Shown: in pieces, positions 12,401-24,400 of the stretch
How the letters are laid out: each line of letters opens with the position of its first letter
Position numbering within the stretch: the stretch's first letter is position 1
NCBI GenBank assembly: GCA_963513935.1
Contig: OY740777.1
Location: 16,417,092-16,481,091, forward strand
Direction of reading: 5' to 3'
Length of the DNA stretch: 64,000 nucleotides
From: Aphrophora alni
Taxonomy: Eukaryota > Arthropoda > Insecta > Hemiptera > Aphrophoridae
Translations under genes and position numbers: made by a program
Notes under the pieces: model-generated
The model's database searches: none
What the model saw: only the letters and a program-made list of their open reading frames with translations
What the model was told of the DNA's origin: nothing

Positions 12401-15400
12401 TTTTTCAGCTAAACACTTTGGTCAATTTCGAGGCTGGGAAGTACAGAAATGAAGGAAAGTACTGTGGAGAATAAATGGATTTTAATTCTAAACTGGCTTC
12501 CCAGCAGTTCTTGTATCAAACAAGCTTAGGTTGTGTTGGTGATGTGACTCGGGTAGGCTTTGTAATTAAATAAATCTGTAAAAGCATCTATAGTGGAAAA
12601 CTCTTTACTTGATGTGGCAACTACGGCAGTGTGGATATTTTCTTAGATCAGAGTCTAAAATTACAATTTTGGAAATTGCATTGTTAGTTTTCATTGTAGT
12701 TGGGATTTTCTAATAAAGAGGTTAGTTTTAATATATATACCTGACATAGATCAATTGTTCCTACTCAATTCTATAACAGAGTTAAATAATGCCCCTATCA
12801 ACATGGTTTGCCGAGCATAGCTCATGTGACTTTACCCTTTGTATTTGTGGTTGCCAAAAACTGCTCGCATGGCAGTAGTCTATCGGGTAATGATTACTAC
12901 TGGTTACATTTGAGACTATTTCATGACACTAAAATACAAAGAAGATGGAGAAAAGCTATTTTTATCATTACTAACATTACTAATGATCTGCCCAAACCCT
13001 GTGCATTTTACTAGTTTGAAATAAATTATGAAATCAATATTTGTTTGCTAATCACCTATCTCAGCCTCAGTTGTAACGTGCTTTTATGCTATAGTAAAAT
13101 TCAAGTCAGCTTGAGGCGGAAACCCAGTCAACCGCACTAATCGCCTACCCTTGGTGTCTATTGTGCGACTCGGCCGCGTTAAGTAGCCACTGGCTGGGGT
13201 CAGTGAATCATAACTAATGACTCCAGTAACGATATGCAACTTTTCCTCCTTCCTTAAATTCCGAAAAACAAATGATAACACGTGTTACATTGCAATTTTC
13301 TGATTATTTTGATACCAAATTTCAAAGGAATCGGTCATCTGTGACAAACACAGAGTGATTAGTGAAGTTATAAATGGTTTACTGTATTAATAAAACTTCC
13401 GTATATCAGACGAAACATTTTTATTTCAGAAAATATGTACAATTTATAAACACTAAAATAAAATAAATAAATATAATTAAATAATTAACCAAATTAAATC
13501 ATTTAATTAAAATTAATATTGTTCCCCATGAAGGCAAAGGAATCAAGCTTAGTATAAACAAGTAAAATAAATTGTACGTATGCCTAAACTTAAAAACTAA
13601 TAATAATACTGTACAGCATTTCCTTACAGAGGAAGAGCCAAATTATCAGCTAAATAACATAATTCTCTTGCTTTATTATGTTATAACATTAGTCCTCAAA
13701 TGTTTGGCAAGACAAGGAATGTAGCGCAATGACCTTTGCCCGTAAAACAACAACACCCGCTCTGGGAATAGGGTGATTCAAGGAATGTTCTCCATGACTC
13801 ATTTCCTCTAATATATTTACTCTATAATAAGCTGTTATATAAGCTGTAATAAGCTGTTAAATAAGATGTACTTATAATAAGCTAGTTTCTGTGTTAGTTC
13901 ATCTGTCGTTGCTATTGTGTGTTGACGTGTGTGAGTTGGCCAAGTGATCAGGAGCTATGGAAGAGGAAAGAGCTTCGTCGCCCAGAAAGTACATCATCCC
14001 TCGGACTAACATTGTTTATTCTAGTTTAGAACGGCGTCTTATTTTAAATGTTTACGGTGTTTTGCGTCTAGAAAATCCGAACATGTCAAAGAGAGATGTA
14101 GCGGAGAGAGTAGGTGTGCTGACGGGATCAAGCAGAGCGACCGTTGAGCGGTTAAGGAAAGACTTTGACGATGGCCCTCTTGTTACTCCTAACAAGAAAA
14201 GGCCGTATCAAATTGGAAAAAAACAAGAATGGTTATGTTGGACGGCATTAGAAGACATGTGCATATGATGTTCAGACAAAATATTCCACCGACGGTAAAG
14301 AAAGTCAATGAAAAGATGAACGAAGACCCTGACCTTCCAGTTGTGAGTTTATCAACCACCAGAAGATTGATGCTCGATTTAGGCTTCACATTTGAAAAAC
14401 GACAACGTCGATCCATACTTATTGAACGCGATGATATCGTGCAGTGGAGAAGACGATATTTAAAAGAAATAAAGACATTTAGAGATGAAGGTAAGAAGAT
14501 TTTTTATTTAGATGAGACGTGGTGTAACGCTGGTCACACAACAAAGAAAGCTTGGACGCCGAGCTACATTAAGTCTGCGAAACAAGCTCACATGACTGGG
14601 GAAACAACGGGCCTGAAAAACATTCCCGGGCGAGGAGGGCGGCATATTGTTGTCCATATTGGGAGTGAGGACGGATTTTTAAAAGATCATTCCGATCCCA
14701 CAGAAACTAAAGACGCACGATGGGTATTTCGAGCAAAAAAAACTGCGAAAATTGATAACGCAAACCATCATGACGAGATGAACGCCACAGCATTTGAAGA
14801 GTGGTTCTCAGGAATTCTGCATTTACTTCCACCTGACAGCGTCATTGTTATGGATAATGCGTCATACCACAGTCAGACAGTCAATAAAATCCCAAAAATG
14901 AGTTGGAAGAAAATTCGCATCCAAGAATGGCTCACAGACAACGGCGTGAATTTCAATCCGAAGAACGTGAAGGCAGAGCTCCTAGATCTCATCCCTATTC
15001 ACTTGAAATTACAGGCCAAGGTTTATAAAATCGACAAAATGGCTGAGGAGTGTGGTCACACAGTGCTGCGGTTGCCCCCTTACCATTGTGACCTGAACCC
15101 CATCGAGCTGGTGTGGGCCACAGTGAAAAATGAAGTTGCGATGAAGAATGCTGATTATTCTCTGAATACCGTAGAAGTTCTGTTACACAATGCATTGAAC
15201 AATATTTCTTCGGAGGATTGGAGTAAGTGCGTCACTCACGTGAAGAAAGTTGAGGACATGATGTGGGAGGTGGATGCCATCAGCGATGATTTGCACGACA
15301 GGATCATAGTGTTGGATGCTGGGAACGACGACGACACAGAAGATGAAGACTCCCACAGTGACCAGATTGAAGTAAGTGATGATTCATCTGATGATTTGGC

Positions 15401-18400
15401 TATTCCTCTCTAAGGAAATACTGTATTATTGTTAGTTATACGTAAGTGTACTTTATTTATAGTATAGGCATAGTACGAGTGTTTTATTTGTTTATATTAA
15501 GTGTGATTTCCTTTACCTTTATGGGCATTAATAGTAATTTTAATTAATTTAATAACAATTAATATAATTTAGTAAATAATGTTATTTTTTCTTCAATAAT
15601 ACAGTTTAATATTTGTGTAACTTTGTCTTGCCAAACATTTGAGGACTAATGTTATAACACAGTAAAGCAAGAGAATTATGTTATTTAGCTGATGATTTGG
15701 CTCTTCCTCTGTAAGGAAATGCTGTACAGTATTATTATTAGTTTTTAAGTTTAGGCATACGTACAATTTATTTTACTTGTTTATACTAAGCTTGATTCCT
15801 TTGCCTTCATGGGGAACAATATTAATTTTAATTAAATGATTTAATTTGGTTAATTATTTAATTATATTTATTTATTTTATTTTAGTGTTTATAAATTGTA
15901 CATATTTTCTGAAATAAAAATGTTTCGTCTGATATACGGAAGTTTTATTAATACAGTAAACCATTTATAACTTCACTAATCACTCTGTGTTTGTCACAGA
16001 TGACCGATTCCTTTGAAATTTGGTATCAAAATAATCAGAAAATTGCAATGTAACACGTGTTATCATTTGTTTTTCGGAATTTAAGGAAGGAGGAAAAGTT
16101 GCATATCGTTACTGGAGTCATTAGTTATGATTCACTGACCCCAGCCAGTGGCTACTTAAAGCGGCCGAGTCGCACAATAGACACCAAGGGTAGGCGATTA
16201 GTGCGGTCGACTGGGTTTCCGCCTCAAGCTGACTTGAATTTTACTATAAATACATAAGAGTTTCTGTCTTTTACACAATTTTTAATAGTATTTTTCTAAT
16301 GTTTTTATAGTTATTATTGTTATGTTTTAGAAAGATAAATGTGAAACGTTGCGTTTAAATTATGTGTAAAGATTTTTCTTTTCCCTTTATGTTTTTATAG
16401 ATTTTGAAATATAGCCTAAGTGAGTTTGTGTTTATCAGCTAATATTTTTATGAATTAATTCTGATTACTTTTGTTTCTACTTATTTTAATAGTTTATTAG
16501 TAAATAATGGAAAGTGTTTTTAGTGGTGGAGTCTTATAACAGCTTATGTTATAAATGAATACAGATAGTTGAAGGAACAGTTCTAAGTGTTTACTAAAAC
16601 ACCTCCAAACAGTACTGCTGCAGGCATTATTCCTTACTAAAATCTCCCGCATTGATGGGAGATATCAATTTGAGATATTTTACATTATAGGATGTCATTT
16701 TGTAGTTCATTTTCTCTTTATCATAGATAAATTTAACTTGGAATTGGATATATTGTGATGAACATTTTGCTTAGTCTTTATGTAAAAGGTTTGTGAATAA
16801 TGATTTATTTTATATGCCATGGTTTAGAAATATATAATGTCTAGTAAATAGTCTTTCTAAAGTAAGAAGAATTTTCTCTTAGGATTGTGCCGATTCTTAA
16901 GGTTATGAGCTCGTCATCCACAGTTTTATCCTGTTTCCAATCAGCTGAGATAAAACAGGCATCAAAAACCGGAATACTTCCTGCAGTGAAATTAAAGGAG
17001 AGCACCATTGCTAAAGAATGGTTAACTAAAACTATTTATCACACTAACTAATTAAACCACCAAAAAACATTTTCTATCACAAAACTAATCAAGGAAGGTT
17101 GTATTCATACTTGCGAAAAAACACCAACAGTAAATTTCTAATTCAGAGACTCTTATCCTGAATCCGCCCCAAATAACCCAGAATGTGGTATAATAATGTA
17201 ATTTACATACAGGGTGTTCGTAAAATGTTTTGCCAAACTTCAGAAAGTGATATGGAGACATCAAAAGGACAATTTGTGTTTTTTCAATAACAAGAGGTAT
17301 AACTCTAGAACAAATAGAGATGAAATACCAAATTTTGCAAAACGTTTTATAGCATTAATTTGTAGTTTATCATAATTTCCCATAATTTTCTACTTAACGG
17401 TTTCAAAATTGTGGCAATTTAAAATGTTTTTGTTTCAATGTAATTAATCTATCTCAAAAAAATTTCAAATGGCTACAATTTTGAAATATCCCAAAGTTTG
17501 ACAAAACATTTTATGAACTCTGCATATCCGTAATTTTCCAGTAAATGGTTTAACTTCAATTCCAACATTACAAATTTTAAAATAAATTAATTCTTCAGTG
17601 ATCAGCACAAATATTACTAATCAATCTATAGGTTATCAGTTTATTAGAAACAGAAACACAACAATATAAGCTAATACATTATTAGTAAAGTCATGATACC
17701 TTACGCCCTTTCTCCCTGCAGTGTTGCCACATGTTCACCACTTATGTAGGATGATCTATTATATTCATTTATCTTCATGATATATACTATTTATTAACTA
17801 TCCATCAGGAGCTCACTACAGTATGACAATTCCGAGAGAACCTAGCTGAATCTACACCTTTTTTCATGTAGTCTATAATAATTAGATCCCTCTCTTTCAT
17901 ATCTCTCATCGAGTCTCTCATGATCAACTCTTCTTCTCATTTGACCCTAACATTATTAGAGTATTCGAGAGCTGACAGTGTCTTTATTTTACATTAGTTT
18001 CTTCTTCTTCTTTTAATTTGTTTTTGTTTTTTAAGGTGATGATGACCGAGAGGTTTTTGTGTTTGAACAAGTAAAAAATTATAATTTTTTTTTTCTGTAT
18101 TGTTTTTGTCATACTGGTTATTAAGATAGAAAATAATTGGCTAAAGACAGTATGCCTATTTTGAGTTTAAACATTTCAAAAATAATAAAATCTAATTTTA
18201 ACATTTTTAAAATTAGTGAGAAAGTTTGTGCCATTCTCCAGTATTGTTTATTTATTTTTTGTATTGTAAATTAAATTGTATCGTAGAACCGTATATTATA
18301 ATTTTTGTATCTTGAATATAACATAATATATCTGCACAATAAGTAATGTGTAACATATAAGTTTTAAAAGCAATTTCTGTGAGATTGCGATTTAAACAGT

Positions 18401-21400
18401 TCCAACTGACATCCAGTATGGCATCATAAAACTTGTGAATATCTGAAGTGGGATTATTTTCTAAACAAGTTATATTTATACTTAGCATTACATTCATGCA
18501 GTGATATTGATTTCAGTGAGGTTAGTGTATAAAACTAGACTATAACATGATGTTGGCGGAAAAGAGGGTTTTTTAGTAGATTCTTGAAAATCAGCACCGG
18601 AGGTTCCGCAGGGTTCAATTCTGAGAATTGCTTTTTATAATATATGTAAATGACTTGCCATTTTGTGTGAAACATTTTAAACTAGGCCTACTATAATTCT
18701 TTTTGCTAATGACACAACTGCTATGATTAAGCACACAAGCAAAGCTCAGCTAAAGCTATATTTGGAACAAGATCACAATACTATGAACACTTGCTTTAAG
18801 AGAAATGGTCTACTTTTGAATATAGATAATGTGTTAAATGATGAAAGCTATCTTTATAGTAATCCAAAAACATTGTTAAATTTCTTGAAATTAAAGTAGA
18901 AAACACACTTAACATGGCGGCAGCATACTATAGATCCGATTTATAAATTAAATAAAACAATTTACATGATTAGAAGAGTGATTGACTGGAGTACTACTAT
19001 GATGGTGTACTATGCCTACACATATTTACAACTAACATATGGCTTACTTTTTGGGGTAATTCAGCATATAGTAAGCAGGTCTTTAGTATACACATAAAAA
19101 TTATCAGCGCTATCTTCAAACTAAATTATTATGAATCGTGTAAACCAATCTTCCAAAAACATAAAATATTGCCTTTCACCATGTATATATTTACTTGGAA
19201 TTCTATATTTCGTTAAAACTAATTTTACAAAATTTACAGGTCTACAATATATTTGCAGGAACCCTATACTGGCATTAGATTGTATAATAAACTACCAGAT
19301 CATATTAGGACATTAGTCTGTCCAAAATTTTTTAGAAGGGCTCTTCTTTCTTTTCTGCAGAAAAACTCTTTTTATTCTATAGATGAATATAACCAGATTA
19401 TGATTTGTGTAAGCTAAAAATTGTTAGTTGTTAAGTTGAGGTGTTTGAATATATTTTTTACTCTAGACTAGACTTGAATATTGTGACAATCCACCTGGCA
19501 TGGGAATTTTTCCTATAATTGTGTGCTGTAATGGGGCTAAGATAATAAATAAATAAATAAGAAACCATTGTTCGCTTGTCAACTTTAACAACTACAGCTA
19601 ATTGCAGTGAAATTTAAACCAAACATTAACATTTATTGTGAAGGAAGGATAGTATACAAACATTGAAACAAAGAAAGTTGGAAACATTGATAAATATGAT
19701 AATATGTGACAAATGTTCTTTTTTGCCATTCAAAATAGTTATGGAAGATATTAACATAATTTTTTGATTTTTAATTATTTGATTTTTCCGCTTATACGTT
19801 TTTACTAGCAAATATTGAATTTACAATATACGACCTAGACTGGGAATCGAACCCAGGACCTTTGGCTTTACGCGCCAATGCTCTACCAACTGAGCTATCC
19901 TAGTCGCTTCCCAGTACAGGGCGCAGACTTTGCGTAAGGGCTGAAAAATTAGTAAAAAATTAATTTCAATGTCGCATATCGAGGTAATTAATTGGAAACT
20001 CAAAATTGCAGCAACTAAAGTCAAGTGAGAAGTCTGCGCCCTGTACTGGGAAGCGACTAGGATAGCTCAGTTGGTAGAGTATTGGCGCGTAAAGCCAAAG
20101 GTCCTGGGTTCGATTCCCAGTCTAGGTCGTATATTTTTCACTTGAAATATTATTATAATTTTTTGACTTCTCAAAATTGGTTTCTTTCGGTAGAAACCAA
20201 CAGGACTTACCATAAAAACTTTTTTGAACCAATTTTTGAAGCGAGTGTAGTAAGCAAAGAGGTTTAGCCAAACAAAATTTTATGAAAATATTTCTTACAA
20301 AAATCAAGACAAGGGACTTTTGTCTGACAAATTCCTTAACGTGTCCTTACAGCAATAGACAAGACGACTTCTGAATCTATTTATTATGTTGCTAGTCAAA
20401 GGACTTGACCAACTAAGTTTAAATAAGAATGACTTATAGCCAGTCACCTCTACTTGGCGTTTCTCGAGTAACATTAAGAGCCATCCAATTCTATTAGTCT
20501 AAAACACTGATAATATTAAAATCATAAAACGAGCACTGAACGGATACTTCAGATAGTGAATATATATATAAAGGGGTTGCTCTCGCATAGCAGTAGGTTA
20601 CCTTCAAGCAAAGAAGCATACGTAGTCGAGAGAGCAGGGGAACTAGACTCTTCAGGTACTGTATCAGTAAGCCCTGTTGTAACTTTCTTGCTCTGTCCTG
20701 GAGGGTGATTCTCATATGCAGTACACACACTATCTGTTAATGAGCCTGTGCACACGACAACACAAAATATGTTAGTCAATTGTTAATAACAAATGAAATA
20801 AACTTATTAGTAACTACAATTATAAAATTGTAAAAACTATGAAATGTTCAAATCATATAAAGGGGGGGGGGGAAGACCCAAAAATAACAGAAATGTGTTT
20901 AAAGAAATTATATTCAGTTTTATGTGAGCTAACCTTTATCTCTTTCAAGGTTTTCAACTTCAGTTTGCTTCTGAGAACAGTTGTGGAATACTTCAGTGTT
21001 AATGTTATTTTTAGGCCTTCACCTTTTTTAGTTCGCTATGCTTTATTTTCATGTCACATTTTATATGAGCGAATAGAAAAAGTTCCATAAGGTTGGATAT
21101 TGGATAATAGAGTTTACACGGGACAAGAGCCATGTTGTTTGTGGCCAACAACCTTTGAGCAGATATTGTAGTGTAAGAAGGAGTATGATGGTGAAGAATC
21201 TATTCTTTACTACAACATATGCTTGGTTGTTTTCTCCTTAACACTGTAAAATAAAACTATTGACAAATCCTGGTGGATGAATCCATTTATATAAAACAAA
21301 ATCAACATAGTTTTAACAATGAATCACAAGTGTCGGGTCTCCTTGGATGATGATGAATTCAGCATTTTCCAGGTAATATCAATAAAACTATTCATTTCCA

Positions 21401-24400
21401 GTCACAATTTAAAAAAAAAGTGTTATTTTAAATTTCAAAGCAAGACAAACATTTAAATTTTGGTTTTAAAGTTATTTTATAATGATGGATTGTTAACATT
21501 ATTAATAAGGTTTATTCAGACATTTGGCATACACAAATGACACCAAATGCCTAAAACATTTAAATGATTCTTCATTAGGAAATGTGGTCAAAATCTTTGC
21601 AGAAACATAGTTCAATTTCAGATCTTCTATTATTATTTTTGCTGATATGAACTTCAAGACAAACCTGCCACTTCAAAAATCTCATCAATAATCTAACGAC
21701 AATCTTCATCAATTGTGTTGAAGTTAAAAAAAAAAAAATGTTATTCCGGCTTGTTGAATGAGGCTGGTTATTGGTCGATCTTCTATTTACATTTCACTTC
21801 TGTCTGCTGGCTTCGACTTATTCGAGTTCCAGGATGGTAGCATGTCTCTATCTCCTGGTATCTGTTGAGGTCTTTATGGACTCATTGCTGCCCGTTTGAA
21901 TGTGAAGACGTTTACAGGCAGGCAGAGTAAGTCCCTCGAGATAAGTTCAGGTGAGAAATAAAAGTAAACCGTTTAAAATATTTACCCTATCTTTATTAAC
22001 CCATTTTAATTATTGCACATGCTCTACTAACTCAAGCTAAAAGAGTTAGGGTTTAATAGCAAGAACACAGAGGTCTGCTCCTACACACAGTTCTGGAAAG
22101 ACTCTGCTCTTTTAGGTCTGTTGCAAGTGCATTCCAACTCAAAACGTCCCCCCCCTTCTTTTCTAAAATCATGACTGCTGTATTTCCCAATATAGCCTGT
22201 TCAGTGTATTAAGAGCCTTGTTGTATTTTCCTGTTAGATTATATAAATGTATGTTTAAATGGTATTGCTATAATATATATACTAGTCTTAAATGTTTAGA
22301 TCTTTCTAAAAAGTGCAGGGTACCTGTCACACTTCAATTGAAGCTTGTTGAAGTATCAAACCAGTTTCAGCAGCCGTTTTCCCTAGATGAAACAAAACTA
22401 TTTATTATAAGAAATTATAAAAATCAACAATTGTTCCCAGGCATTTGTAAGAAAATTCCTTATCAATTTAGTCCATAAGATGTAAATCTTGTCAAATTCA
22501 AATAATGATACCCACCCGTTAGGTGCTTCAGAATTCTGTTATTGAACAAATACAAGTAGGTACTTTTAAAAAACAACCAGAATTTGAAACAGTATTATGA
22601 ATCAGTCGGCCAAGTTATTTCATTCTGAACTGACAGGTTCATTTTGTGTTATGTTTTTCTTACAAATGTCTGGAAACAATTGATGATTTTTATAATTTCT
22701 GATAATAAAGAACAAAAAGTGTGTGCCTAGTTTTGTTTTCATCTAGGGAAAACGGCTGCTAAAACTGGTTAGATAAAATACTGAGCCGACTACCTTCATA
22801 ATCAGACTCCCTTATCTCCTAATGTAAGGCTACACAAGATTCCAGTTTATAAACATGTGCTCCACAAATTAATTAACTGATACTTTGCTTAATATGTCGT
22901 TTTTAATGTTTAAAGAGTTTTTTTCATCAATGTATAGTGCACATTTTTTTCAAGTATTTGTGTTCATATCAATGTTTTTATGTCATAATTTTTACATTAG
23001 CATTGGAATTAAAGAAACATCTTTTTGAAGTTTGATTTGATGATGGTTGTTTGATCCACCGAAACCAGTAATCCAACAGGGTACTTATAGCGTGCTTGAG
23101 AAATAAAGTAATTAATTATACATTTATTATTATAATAAAATCTTCTTTTTTTATATAAGGTTTGTCATTTTTTAATAATCTTCTATTTTAATATTTATAA
23201 AAATATTTGGATCTACATTCGACTGTAAGATTTGACAATTGAACTTGATACTGTGTTTCGGGCTAGAATTATATAAAACTAAATAAAAATATTAGAAGTC
23301 AAAATCACTAAAACTCATATAAATGTGATCAGAAATCAAAGCACTAAAAGACAATAATGACCTTAATGGTTTTATGCCTTTAAAAAAAACAAAGCACTAA
23401 AACCACACACATAGGTGAAAGTTGTCACAAACATGGTGCAATCTATAAAGAATATTCTTTACCTTTGGATTAGATAGTCTTGGTTGCTAACAAATCTCAA
23501 GTTTTCTAATCTATCAATACCAATGTTAAAGATTTAAAAGGTAAGCTTTTCATAAGAAAAATATCTCTGGTGTCTATTTTTCATGTGTTAGCAAACTAAT
23601 CTATTACTAGTAATATTTTTTGATTAAAAAAAAAATTAACGTATTTCAATCAACGGAAATGAAAATAAAGTATAAAGTAGGACTGAGGTGAACAATATTT
23701 TTTTTTACAAAACTGAAAACAAACAAACTACGAATGAGGTTAACTTTTTAAATTATAGAAATATTATTTACAACTATGATGTAAGTTAGAATTATTGCTA
23801 AAAGACTGACTCTCAATATATTGGAAGGTCAGAAAAATGGTTGAATTTTCACAATATTTCAAATGTTTTTCTACAAAACAATAAACAAAGAACTATATTA
23901 ATCAAAAAATATTATATGTTGCACAATTTAAGAAAACAAATACACAGAAAACTAGTTAATTTCAATCCCAAGTGTAACTGTGTAGATAACTGATCAGATA
24001 CTTAAAATAAGAGTCAGCTGTTTTAGTTTACGGTTTGTTTTCGTTGTTTAAAAAAAGTTTCGTTTAGGTTTTTGTCACATTGTGTTATTATTTGTAGTTG
24101 TCAAGATGAGTAGATGAAGGAAATTTACATGCTACTTGAGTGGATAGACAACTTAGATCCAAGATAGATGACATTATAACTAGTGCATATTTGTATACAT
24201 GTTTTATTGTATTATATTTTTGTAATTTTTATTGTCCTTCCTCCATTTCAAGTTAATTAGAATGAAATTCATGTTTCTATCTTCCTGTAATATATTATTG
24301 GATAGATTTCATATAGTCTAATCTAATGTGTCATGTTTACTAGTCAGCTTATCAATAGAATCTATATTCTGAAGCAAAAAATTATTTGAAACCTTGTAAA

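Larger units (their letters stand above)
13092..16246 (+). mobile_element. Tc1/mariner-superfamily element with 624-bp terminal inverted repeats
   Basis: Bounded by TA target duplications (13090-13091 and 16247-16248). Ends tagtaaaattcaagtcagc and its inverse. Left arm 13092-13715 and right arm 15623-16246 are each 624 bp and nearly identical throughout, so the copy looks young. The interior holds one transposase gene with a single frameshift. The catalytic spacing (83 residues between second Asp and Glu by hand count) is far longer than DD34D/E and recalls the DD82E group called Sailor. It lies in the STK11IP intron between exons 13 and 14, transcribed opposite to the host gene. Confidence 0.88.
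19825..20135. repeat. Inverted pair of tRNA-like sequences (106-bp arms)
   Basis: Arms 19825-19930 and 20030-20135 are inverse copies that I could match base for base except one (gagc versus gagt in the D stem). Each carries a full tRNA-like sequence plus about 25 bp of flank (aagtctgcgccctgtactgg). The 99-bp centre is unique. The transcript of the whole unit would fold into a 106-bp hairpin. Lies 470 bp downstream of exon 13. Confidence 0.88.

Noticed and set aside
13084..13281. Matching small frames in both ends of the 13.1-16.2 kb element (also at 16057-16257)
   Set aside because: They are the same TIR sequence read from each end; no start context or family supports a gene.
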